Shown: piece after piece, positions 57,093-64,000 of the stretch
Layout of the letters: each line of letters opens with the position of its first letter
Numbering within the stretch: the first letter of the stretch is position 1
Source of the DNA: Mesorhizobium huakuii
GTDB lineage: Bacteria; Pseudomonadota; Alphaproteobacteria; Rhizobiales; Rhizobiaceae
Reading direction: 5' to 3'
NCBI RefSeq assembly: GCF_014189455.1
Contig: NZ_CP050296.1
Coordinates: forward strand, 3,716,001-3,780,000
Length of the DNA stretch: 64,000 bases
Translations under genes and position numbers: made by a program
The notes under the pieces: model-generated
Databases searched by the model: none
What the model saw: only the letters and a program-made list of their open reading frames with translations
What the model was told of the DNA's origin: nothing

Positions 57093-57925
57093 TGAGCATC
57101 AAGGTCGTTGAAGGCAAGGACATCAAGCGCGATTATCACGTCGGCGGCGGCCTGTTTCGCGGTTCGCGCACCGTGCATGCGGTCAAGGGCGTCTCGTTCA
57201 GCGTCGACAAGGGCAAGACGCTGGCCATCGTCGGCGAAAGCGGCTGCGGCAAGTCCACGCTGGCGCGCATCATCACGCTGATCGATCCGGCGACTTCGGG
57301 CGAACTGTTCATCGACGGCAACAAGGTCGACATCGCCAAGGACGGGTTGAGCAAGGAGATGCGCCGCAAGGTGCAGATCGTGTTCCAGAATCCATACGGC
57401 TCGCTCAATCCGCGCCAGAAGATCGGCGACGTGCTGGGTGAACCGCTGCTCATCAACACCGGCAAGCCGGCCGAGGAGCGGCGCGACCTCGCCATGAAGA
57501 TGCTGAAGAAGGTCGGCCTCGGCCCCGAGCACTATAATCGCTATCCGCATATGTTCTCGGGCGGCCAGCGCCAGCGCATCGCCATTGCCCGCGCGCTGAT
57601 GTTGAACCCGAGCCTCTTGGTTCTGGACGAGCCGGTCTCGGCGCTCGACCTGTCGGTGCAGGCGCAGGTGCTGAACCTGCTCGCCGACCTGCAGGACGAG
57701 TTCCAGCTGACCTATGTCTTCATCAGCCACGATCTGTCCGTGGTGCGCTACATCGCCGACGATGTGATGGTGATGTATTTCGGCGAGGCGGTCGAATATG
57801 GCTCGCGCGACGAGGTCTTTTCAGACCCCAAGCACAGCTATACCAAAACGCTGTTCGCAGCGACGCCGCGCGCCGACGTGGCGAGCATCAAGGCGAGGCT
57901 GGCGAAGAAGAAGGCGGCGGCCTGA
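57092..57925 (+). CDS. dppF: dipeptide ABC transporter ATP-binding protein DppF
   Basis: 277 aa. Walker A GESGCGKSTLA, Q-loop VQIVFQNPYGSLNPRQKIG, signature FSGGQRQRIAIARAL, Walker B LLVLDEPVSALD and H-loop ISHDLSVVRYIAD. It starts on the last base of the dppD stop (TGATG). With DppD it forms the heterodimeric motor. The operon ends here; the next gene is convergent. Confidence 0.94.
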   Translation: MSIKVVEGKDIKRDYHVGGGLFRGSRTVHAVKGVSFSVDKGKTLAIVGESGCGKSTLARIITLIDPATSGELFIDGNKVDIAKDGLSKEMRRKVQIVFQNPYGSLNPRQKIGDVLGEPLLINTGKPAEERRDLAMKMLKKVGLGPEHYNRYPHMFSGGQRQRIAIARALMLNPSLLVLDEPVSALDLSVQAQVLNLLADLQDEFQLTYVFISHDLSVVRYIADDVMVMYFGEAVEYGSRDEVFSDPKHSYTKTLFAATPRADVASIKARLAKKKAAA

Positions 57926-57958
57926 CTGCGGACGTCGCTGCCTTCTGGCGAGGGCAAG

Positions 57959-58426
57959 CTAGACTGGTGCCTCAGGCATCAGCGTCTTTGCGAGCAGGAC
58001 ATTGGCGTGGCCGCGCGGAAAGTCCTCGAGTTGCACCAGCCGCTGAAATCCATGCCTTTCATAGAAGTCCGGCGCCTGGAAGGTGAAGGACGCGAGATGG
58101 ATGACATGGCATCCGCGCAGCCGAGCCTCCCGTTCTGCGGCTGCAAGGAGGCGCGAGCCGAGGCCTTTGCCGCGCTCGCTGTCGGCGATCCATAGCGTCT
58201 TGATTTCGCACACGCCCGCCCAACTGTGCCCGTGGAGACCGGCATAGATCGTCCCGTCGTCCCTCTTCAAGAATATCGACAGATAGCGGCCGTCATCGAT
58301 GCCAGTCGCGGCGACGTTGAATCCGTAGAGCTGATCCTCGAGCGCGACGATATCGTCCGGCGCGGGTTCACTGAGGACAACAAGAGCCGTCGCCCCGTTC
58401 GCGCTCGCATCGTCGGGCCCGATCAT
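57959..58426 (-). CDS. GNAT-family N-acetyltransferase
   Basis: 155 aa from the ATG at 58426, one base after the stop of the upstream class V enzyme; an ATG at 58444 inside that gene is the alternative. GNAT motif A is VCEIKTLWIADSERGKGLGSRLL (Q/RxxGxG/A as RGKGLG), followed by the conserved FYERHGFQRL motif B. It transfers an acetyl group from acetyl-CoA to an amine. It is last in a same-strand series with two PLP enzymes and amino-acid transporter genes, so an amino acid or its product may be the acceptor. Confidence 0.85.
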   Translation of the reverse strand: MIGPDDASANGATALVVLSEPAPDDIVALEDQLYGFNVAATGIDDGRYLSIFLKRDDGTIYAGLHGHSWAGVCEIKTLWIADSERGKGLGSRLLAAAEREARLRGCHVIHLASFTFQAPDFYERHGFQRLVQLEDFPRGHANVLLAKTLMPEAPV

Positions 58427-58427
58427 C

Positions 58428-59708
58428 TCACGACAACTTCGCAATAATCGCGCGCAGCGCCTCGCCGAAGCGATGCACTTCCCCGACCGTGTTGTAATGC
58501 ACCAGCGAGGCGCGGATGGCGCCGCTGTCCATCGACAGGTTGAGGCGCTTCATCAGCTGCGGCGCGTACATGTGGCCGTCGCGGATGCCGATCTGTATCT
58601 CGGCCATCTCCTCGACGATCCGTTGCGGCGACAGCTTGCCGATATTGAAGCAGAAGGTCGGCACCCGCTCGTTGATGCGGGCCTCGTCGGCGACGCCGTA
58701 GATGGTCGCCCCGCAGCCCTTGAGCACGTCAAGCATCTCGCGCGCCAAAAGCAGCTCATAGTCGCGGATGGCGCCCATTCCGGCGACGATGTTTTCGCGC
58801 CGCGAGCGGTTGTTGGACGGCGCCAGGTTGCGGCCGACCAGCTCCAGATACTGCACGGCGGCATCCATGCCCGAGACATTCTCGTAGATGAAGGTACCGG
58901 CTTCGACCTTGTAGGGAGGTTCGTCCGGAATGAAATCCTCGCGAAAGGTCGGCAGCCGCTTCAGCGTGTCGAAACGACCCCAGAGAAAACCCATATGCGG
59001 CGAGAAATTCTTGTAGCCGGAGCAGACGAGGTAATCGCAGTCCCAGGCCTGGACGTCGATCAGCCCGTGCGGCCCATAGTGCACGCAGTCGAGGAACACT
59101 TCGGCACCGGCCGCATGCGCGATCTCAGCCACCGAGGCGACATCGACGATCGAGCCGATCGAATGCGCCGTCACCGTGCAGGCGACAAGGCGGGTGCGGT
59201 CGGAAACCAGTGGCCGCAGATCGTCGACATGCAGATTGCCGTCGTCACGCATGCGCCACCACTTGAACTTGGCGCCGGCGGATTCCAGCGCCAGCCAGGT
59301 CGCGATGTTGGCGTCGTGGTCCATGTCGGTGATGACGATCTCGTCGCGTTCCCCCTCTGAATCTCTGGCGAGCATCTGGCCGATGCCGAGGCTGACCAGG
59401 CGGATGAACGAGGTGGCGTTCATGCCGAAGCAGATTTCCGCCGGGCTGGTGGCGTTGATCAGCAGTGCCACGCTTGTCCGGGCATCGGCGACCGACTGGT
59501 CGACGGTGACGCTGCGGCCATAGCGGCCGCCGCGCTGCACATTGTGCGAAACCAGATGGTTGGTCACCGCGTCGAGCACGCTCTGCGGGATCTGCGCACC
59601 GGCAGCATTGTCCATGAAGATGAAATCGCCGGCCCGCTGCAGAGCGGGAAACATGGCGCGGATGGTGGCAACCGGGAAGTCGCTGGCGGCGGTCTGGGGA
59701 TTGCTCAA
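58428..59708 (-). CDS. class V aminotransferase / cysteine-desulfurase-like enzyme
   Basis: 426 aa from TTG at 59708 with AGGAGA upstream; the frame extends further without family sequence. Fold-type I PLP enzyme of the NifS/Csd-like group: [13 protein letters not shown] at the start, [21 protein letters not shown] and the PLP lysine in [17 protein letters not shown]. There is no clear catalytic cysteine loop of true desulfurases, so the reaction (transamination, beta-elimination or desulfuration) is open. It lies between the amino-acid permease gene and the GNAT gene. Confidence 0.8.
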   Translation of the reverse strand: MSNPQTAASDFPVATIRAMFPALQRAGDFIFMDNAAGAQIPQSVLDAVTNHLVSHNVQRGGRYGRSVTVDQSVADARTSVALLINATSPAEICFGMNATSFIRLVSLGIGQMLARDSEGERDEIVITDMDHDANIATWLALESAGAKFKWWRMRDDGNLHVDDLRPLVSDRTRLVACTVTAHSIGSIVDVASVAEIAHAAGAEVFLDCVHYGPHGLIDVQAWDCDYLVCSGYKNFSPHMGFLWGRFDTLKRLPTFREDFIPDEPPYKVEAGTFIYENVSGMDAAVQYLELVGRNLAPSNNRSRRENIVAGMGAIRDYELLLAREMLDVLKGCGATIYGVADEARINERVPTFCFNIGKLSPQRIVEEMAEIQIGIRDGHMYAPQLMKRLNLSMDSGAIRASLVHYNTVGEVHRFGEALRAIIAKLS

Positions 59709-59745
59709 GGGCGGTCTCCTGCGAAGTTGTTTTTTGCTGGCGGGG

Positions 59746-60420
59746 TCAGCGCGTCTTTTCTGTCTTGAAGCGGTCTTCAAGCAGGCTGACGAGGCGAACC
59801 ATCGGCCAGAGGAAGATGAGATAGACAAGCGCTGCGCCGATCAGCGGCGAGGGGTTGGCGTAGAGCGACTGCGCGTTGGTCGCCTCCTTCAACAGTTCCG
59901 GCAGCGCCACGGTCGAGGCGAGCGATGTGTCCTTGAACATCGAGACGCAGTTGCTGGTCATCGGCGGGATGACCACGCGGATCGCCTGCGGCAGCACCAC
60001 CTTGCGCAAGGTCAAAAGGAACGGCAGGCCAAGCGCCTGCGACGCCTCGAACTGGCCTTTCGGAATGCTCTCTATGCCGGAGCGGAACACTTCCGCCGAA
60101 TAGGCCGACATGATGATGGCGAACGCCGTCACGGCGGAGGCCCAGGACGACAGGCGGATGCCGAGGAAGGGCAGCGCGTAGTAGATCAGGATCAGCACCA
60201 CCAGCACCGGCAGCGCGCGAAAGATGTCGGTGTAGCCGACCGCCAGCCAGCGCAGCGGCTTGGGCGCATAGAGCCGCAGCAGGCTGATCACTAGGCCGAT
60301 AGGGATGCCGATGCCGATGCTCAGGATGCCGAGCAGCAGCGTGTTCAGGAAGCCGCGCAGCAGCGCCGGCAGGCTGGACGCAATGACATCGGGATTGAAG
60401 AAGGTGTCGATCAGCGACAT
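59746..60420 (-). CDS. polar amino acid ABC transporter permease
   Basis: 224 aa HisM/GlnP-type permease. N-terminal [19 protein letters not shown], the [18 protein letters not shown] region and the EAA loop [23 protein letters not shown] are visible; about five helices. It is 152 bases downstream of its binding-protein gene, a gap that contains a perfect hairpin. No ATPase and no second permease gene are adjacent, so it must be a homodimer using an ATPase encoded elsewhere. Confidence 0.92.
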   Translation of the reverse strand: MSLIDTFFNPDVIASSLPALLRGFLNTLLLGILSIGIGIPIGLVISLLRLYAPKPLRWLAVGYTDIFRALPVLVVLILIYYALPFLGIRLSSWASAVTAFAIIMSAYSAEVFRSGIESIPKGQFEASQALGLPFLLTLRKVVLPQAIRVVIPPMTSNCVSMFKDTSLASTVALPELLKEATNAQSLYANPSPLIGAALVYLIFLWPMVRLVSLLEDRFKTEKTR

Positions 60421-60525
60421 GGGAGCGTTCCCGCACCCCAGAGCAAAGGGTGCTCAAGTTAAAACCAATCGACTGCGCCTACGGTGAGGCGGTCTATGCG
60501 GCAGCCTGCGCCAAAGCGTGAAATG

Positions 60526-60557
60526 AATCGTGCCGGCCTGGAAAAGCCGGCACGATT
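60526..60557 (-). promoter_or_regulatory. hairpin between binding-protein and permease genes
   Basis: Perfect 12-base inverted repeat AATCGTGCCGGC / GCCGGCACGATT with an 8-base loop, 15 bases after the binding-protein stop. There is no long T-run on the minus strand, so partial termination or mRNA protection is likelier than full termination. Confidence 0.7.
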
Positions 60558-60572
60558 TCAGTGCATCGCCGC

Positions 60573-61370
60573 TCAGGCCTTCGGCAGCGGCATTTCCTTG
60601 ACGGTCGAGGAGTCCGCCGGCGCGTCGCTGCCGAACCACTTCTTGTGGATCGCGGCCAGCGTGCCGTCCTTCTTCATCGCCGTCAGCGCGTCGTTGAGCT
60701 TGCCGAGCAACGGATGGTCCTTGGTCATCATCAGGCCGTACTGTTCGCCGGTCTTGATGCGCTGCTTGACCTTCAAATCCTTCATCTTGGTGAAGGAGTA
60801 CTCCATGCCCGGAATGTCGCTGACGGCGGCGTCGACGCGGCCGGCGCTGAGGTCGAGCAGCAGGTTCTGCTGCGTGTCATAGCCCTTCACGTCACTGAAG
60901 CCGTCGGCTTCCTGATGCGCCTTGACCCAGGTCTCGCCGGTCGAGCCGGACAGCACGCCGACGATCTTGCCCTTGAGGTCGGCCTCGGTGTTAACAGCGC
61001 TGTCGGTCTTGGTGGCGATGCCCATATCGGAATCATAATAGGGCTGGGTGAAAGACTGAGACTTCAGCCGCTCCGCCGTGATGGTGATCGAGGAGATGGC
61101 GACGTCGATGCGCTTCGAGGTGGTGGCCGCGAACAGCGCCTGGAAGCCGAGATCGGCGATGTCGGTGGTCATGCCGATGCGCTTGGCCGCCTCATTGACG
61201 ATGTCGACTTCAAAGCCCTCGAAGGTGCCGCTCTCGTTCTTGTATTCGAAGGGCGGATTGGTCGGGTAGGCGCCGACATTGAGCACATCGGCCGCATAGG
61301 CGGTCGCAGGGCCGGCGGCGATGCCGATGGCGGCGGCGAGAAGGATGATATTGCGACGGTTGAGCTTCAT
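60573..61370 (-). CDS. polar amino acid ABC transporter substrate-binding protein
   Basis: 265 aa. Signal peptide MKLNRRNIILLAAAIGIAAG with cleavage near TAYAA. Family 3 extracellular solute-binding protein: YPTNPPFEYKNESG, FEVDIVNEAAKRIG, DVAISSITITAERLKS and VGVLSGSTGETWV are the ligand-pocket segments. The ligand should be a polar or modified amino acid. It is flanked by aminotransferase-type enzymes on the same strand, which suggests a dedicated uptake-and-use cluster. Confidence 0.92.
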   Translation of the reverse strand: MKLNRRNIILLAAAIGIAAGPATAYAADVLNVGAYPTNPPFEYKNESGTFEGFEVDIVNEAAKRIGMTTDIADLGFQALFAATTSKRIDVAISSITITAERLKSQSFTQPYYDSDMGIATKTDSAVNTEADLKGKIVGVLSGSTGETWVKAHQEADGFSDVKGYDTQQNLLLDLSAGRVDAAVSDIPGMEYSFTKMKDLKVKQRIKTGEQYGLMMTKDHPLLGKLNDALTAMKKDGTLAAIHKKWFGSDAPADSSTVKEMPLPKA

Positions 61371-61460
61371 TGGTGGTCCCTCTGGGGTGTCCCCTCTGGT
61401 TGTTGATCGGGCGGGGCTCACCCCGCACGGTTTCTTGCCGTCCCACCTCCCAGCGGGGCG

Positions 61461-62660
61461 TCAATTCATGGCAGCGACCATGCGGTCGAGCGCGGTCGCT
61501 ATCTGGTCACGGTCACGGCAGACACACATCCGCAGAAAGGCCGTTGCCGAACTTCCGAAGAGGTGGCCGGGCGCCAGCCCGACGCGTGCCGTCTCCAGAA
61601 TCTTGGCGCAGGCCTCGCGGGCATCGCTTTCACCTTCCATGGCGAAGAAGGCATACATGCCGCCACGTGGTTTCGTTGGCAGGATGATGCCGGGAATTTG
61701 CGCCAGCCTGTCATAGGCGAGATCGAGGCCGGTCCTGATCCGCTGCCGGATTTCTTCGACCAGCGGCTCGCCCTGGCGAATGGCCGCGACGGCGCCGGCC
61801 TGGATGGGAGCAGCGGTGCCGCTGTTGACATACTGGGTCATGGCGCCGAGTTGGTCGGCCACTCCTGATGGATGCGTCAGCCAGCCGATACGCCAGCCGG
61901 TCATCGCCCAGGCTTTTGAGAAGCTGTTGACCGACAGCACCCGGTCGCCGTCCTCGGCGATTTGCAGGATGGAGGGCGCGACATCGCCATCGAAATAGAG
62001 GCGGCCATAGACCTCGTCGGAAATGATCCAGATGCCGGTGCGGCGGCTGAAGTCGAGCAGCGCCTGCATCTCCTCGCGCGACGCGGTCCAGCCGGTCGGG
62101 TTGGATGGCGTCGACAGGAAGATGGCGCGGGTGCGCGCATCGCAGGTGGCGAACAGCCGGTCGAGGTCGAGGCGCCAGTCACCCCTGAAGTCGAGCGAAA
62201 ACGGCCGCGGCTCGCCGCCGATCAGATGGATGGCGTTGTGAATGTTGGGCCATTGCGGCGCGACATAGACGACATTGGTGCCGGTATCGACCAGCAGCTC
62301 AAGGGCCAGATACAGCGCCTGCATGCCGCCCGGCGTGACGGTGCTGCGTGTTATCGGAATCGGCCGGCCATGGACGCGCGTCTGGTAATCCGACAGCGCT
62401 TCGTTCAGCGGGCCGTGGCCGCGCATGTTGGGAACATAGAAGGTCAGCCCTTCATCGAACGCGGCCTTTGCCGCATCGCGGATGAAGGCGGGCGTCACCA
62501 TGTCGCCTTCGCCGTACCAGAGTGCGATCACGTCACCCAGCTCGCGCGCACGCACGGCAAGGTTGGCGATGTTCTCGGTGTGCAGATCGCGGATCTGGGC
62601 GCGCACGCCATCGAACGCATAGCGCGCGCTGGACGATGACTGGGGCAGTATGAACGACAA
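61461..62660 (-). CDS. class I/II aminotransferase
   Basis: 399 aa from TTG at 62660 (GGAGGGG upstream); starts are uncertain by about 25 codons. Fold-type I aspartate-aminotransferase family: VTPGGMQALYLALE, LSTPSNPTGW, DEVYGRLYFDG, PLP lysine in SVNSFSKAWAMTGWRIGW and terminal substrate-binding arginine in FLRMCVCRD. It transfers an amino group from an imported amino acid to a 2-oxo acid. It is upstream of the binding-protein gene in the same series. Confidence 0.87.
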   Translation of the reverse strand: MSFILPQSSSSARYAFDGVRAQIRDLHTENIANLAVRARELGDVIALWYGEGDMVTPAFIRDAAKAAFDEGLTFYVPNMRGHGPLNEALSDYQTRVHGRPIPITRSTVTPGGMQALYLALELLVDTGTNVVYVAPQWPNIHNAIHLIGGEPRPFSLDFRGDWRLDLDRLFATCDARTRAIFLSTPSNPTGWTASREEMQALLDFSRRTGIWIISDEVYGRLYFDGDVAPSILQIAEDGDRVLSVNSFSKAWAMTGWRIGWLTHPSGVADQLGAMTQYVNSGTAAPIQAGAVAAIRQGEPLVEEIRQRIRTGLDLAYDRLAQIPGIILPTKPRGGMYAFFAMEGESDAREACAKILETARVGLAPGHLFGSSATAFLRMCVCRDRDQIATALDRMVAAMN

Positions 62661-62846
62661 GGACTGAACCCCTCCCACCCGGAGCACCACGATGGACTGC
62701 CCGAAAAGCCCCTCCGGCGCGGCAGTCACCATCGACTTCGGATGCTATCCAAAGTGCCGCGCTTTTCAAGGCAAAAGTTTTAAGCTTAAAAGCTTGGCCC
62801 GGCTGTTGCGCCGCCGATACGCCCTTGTTGCCGGGCTGCGCCCGTC

Positions 62847-63608
62847 TCATGCCAGTTCATCGCGCGCCGCGGCGCAATTTGGCGCGGCGCCGGCTCCAAG
62901 AAACATCGTGTCGCTGGCCAGGATGAAGAAGCTGGCGCCGAAGGCGGCCCATTGGCCGACAGGCTGCGGGCTGGCGCAAAATATGCCGGCGACCTTCTTG
63001 TGTGCGATCGTCGCGCCGATGATCCTGCGGATCGCCGCATTGAGCTTGTCGGCGCCTTGCGGTCCGATCGCGTCGATCGACACCGAAAGGTCGCCGGGGC
63101 CGACGAAGATCACATCGACGCCGTCGACGGCCGCGATCGCATCGATGTTGGCGAGCCCCTCTGCTGTCTCGACCTGGACCGCGACGACGATCCTGTCATT
63201 GGCGCCGGCCAGATATTCGGGAATGCGATAGCCATAGCCGGCCGCCCGACCGGGTCCGACGCCGCGCTCGCCGAGCGGCGGATAGCGACATGCCTTCACC
63301 GCTGCCTCCACCTGGGCAGCGGTCGAGGCGCGCGGCACCAGCACGCCTTGCGCGCCGCTGTCGAGCGCCGCCTGGATGGCTTCCGGCGCATGGCCGGGAA
63401 CGCGCACCATCGCCGGCACGCGGTGGACGTCGGCCGCGCGCACCATGGTCTCGATCATGTCGCGCGAGATCTGCGCATGCTCCCAGTCGATGCAGAGGAA
63501 ATCGAGCCCGGCCTGCGCCATCACTTCAACCGCGACGGGATGAGGAATGGAGGCGAAGGAGCCGACAAGGTTTGCCTTGCCGATGCATTTCTGGCGGAAG
63601 TCGCTCAT
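62847..63608 (-). CDS. HpcH/HpaI-family aldolase
   Basis: 253 aa. TIM-barrel class II pyruvate aldolase: LDFLCIDWEHAQISRDMIE, VRVPGHAPEAIQAALDSGAQGVLVPR, VQVETAEGLANIDAIAAVDG and IFVGPGDLSVSI with metal-binding E and D. Relatives split 4-hydroxy-2-oxo acids or keto-deoxy-glucarate to pyruvate and an aldehyde. Upstream of the aminotransferase by 186 bases on the same strand; a 2-oxo acid made by that enzyme could be its substrate (inference). Confidence 0.88.
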   Translation of the reverse strand: MSDFRQKCIGKANLVGSFASIPHPVAVEVMAQAGLDFLCIDWEHAQISRDMIETMVRAADVHRVPAMVRVPGHAPEAIQAALDSGAQGVLVPRASTAAQVEAAVKACRYPPLGERGVGPGRAAGYGYRIPEYLAGANDRIVVAVQVETAEGLANIDAIAAVDGVDVIFVGPGDLSVSIDAIGPQGADKLNAAIRRIIGATIAHKKVAGIFCASPQPVGQWAAFGASFFILASDTMFLGAGAAPNCAAARDELA

Positions 63609-63731
63609 GCCGATCCCCTGTTTCGTGTGACGCAGATTCATAGCCGCAATCGGCAGCAAGGCGAAGCTATTTCAGGCTTGAAATATTTTTGTGCGGGCCT
63701 AGCGTGTGGCCTCCCGCCGAGAGTTCCCAAG

Positions 63732-64000
63732 ATGATCAAAGCGCATCCCCTGCACGGCTCCAACAAACTGAAGCTCGGCGTCTTTTCGACCAACGCCGAT
63801 GGCGGCCTCGCCATCACCGATGTACCGGAACGCTGGACGGCAAGCTGGCAGGACAATCTGACGGCCGCGCAAATCGCCGACCGCGCCGGGCTGGAGTTCA
63901 TGCTGCCGATCGCCCGCTGGCGCGGTTTTGGCGGCCGCAACAAGGTGCGCGAATGGTCGTTCGAGACCTTCACCTGGGCGGCAGCGCTGGCGGTGGCCAC
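63732..64000 (+). CDS. LLM-class flavin-dependent monooxygenase, N-terminal part
   Basis: Partial gene running off the window end, about 89 codons. It begins MIKAHPLHGSNKLKLGVFS and continues with the barrel segments DNLTAAQIADRAGLEFMLPI and ARWRGFGG, typical of luciferase-like flavin monooxygenases of the SfnG/RutA/alkanesulfonate group. It is divergent from the aldolase gene with 123 bases between starts. The C-terminal part and substrate specificity are not visible. Confidence 0.8.
   Translation, partial: MIKAHPLHGSNKLKLGVFSTNADGGLAITDVPERWTASWQDNLTAAQIADRAGLEFMLPIARWRGFGGRNKVREWSFETFTWAAALAVA

Overview
The window looks like chromosome from a Rhizobiales alphaproteobacterium, most probably Mesorhizobium or a close relative. 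It has high GC and tightly packed operons with many 1-4 base overlaps. It carries an alphaproteobacterial Mrp without the C-terminal CxxC, a soluble fdsGBA-fdhD-fdsD formate dehydrogenase, many ABC uptake systems, and intergenic palindromic elements of a kind I recall from Mesorhizobium. No rRNA, tRNA, CRISPR array or phage gene was seen. The genus is inferred from gene content; nothing was searched.

Layout. 0.1-5.1 kb: ABC exporter, cytosine deaminase, EamA transporter, DUF805 protein. 5.2-11.5 kb: a cluster around a dimethylglycine-dehydrogenase-like flavoprotein, flanked by two choline-kinase-fold phosphotransferases, with a methyltransferase and a divergent DeoR regulator. 11.5-16.1 kb: two-component system, PmtA-like methyltransferase, DedA protein, LysR regulator. 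16.08-17.13 kb: an IS630-type insertion sequence sitting exactly between two convergent stop codons. 17.1-18.5 kb: MerR regulator and divergent methyltransferase with a classic 19-bp-spacer promoter. 18.8-24.4 kb: ydcSTUV-patD, for putrescine uptake and gamma-aminobutyraldehyde oxidation. 24.6-27.5 kb: three small stress-type proteins downstream of an unusual hydrolase/pseudo-cyclase/LuxR fusion. 27.7-34.8 kb: formate dehydrogenase operon with its LysR regulator. 34.9-43.5 kb: GAF-GGDEF-PilZ protein, VOC protein, Mrp, CoxG-like protein, an IlvD/Edd dehydratase ending in a tandem palindromic repeat array, and a chromate resistance pair. 43.5-48.7 kb: MttB-family methyltransferase, MocR regulator, pgi. 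48.7-52.2 kb: HAD phosphatase, methyltransferase and fatty acyl-CoA ligase, three genes that each appear to lack one base. 52.7-57.9 kb: dppABCDF peptide transporter. 58.0-64.0 kb: GNAT, two PLP enzymes, a two-gene amino-acid ABC transporter without its ATPase, an HpaI-type aldolase, and the start of a flavin monooxygenase cut by the window end.

How the genes may work together. Uptake of small nitrogen compounds (putrescine, peptides, amino acids) dominates. One-carbon metabolism recurs: the MttB-type methyltransferase, the GcvT-containing dimethylglycine-dehydrogenase-like enzyme and NAD-dependent formate dehydrogenase could together oxidise methyl groups of betaine-type compounds. They are not adjacent, so this link is inference. 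The least ordinary items are the three-domain LuxR fusion with its small-protein operon, the covarying 23-bp palindromic repeats after the dehydratase, the hairpins following all three solute-binding-protein genes, and the cluster of single-base frameshifts at 49.4-50.8 kb.
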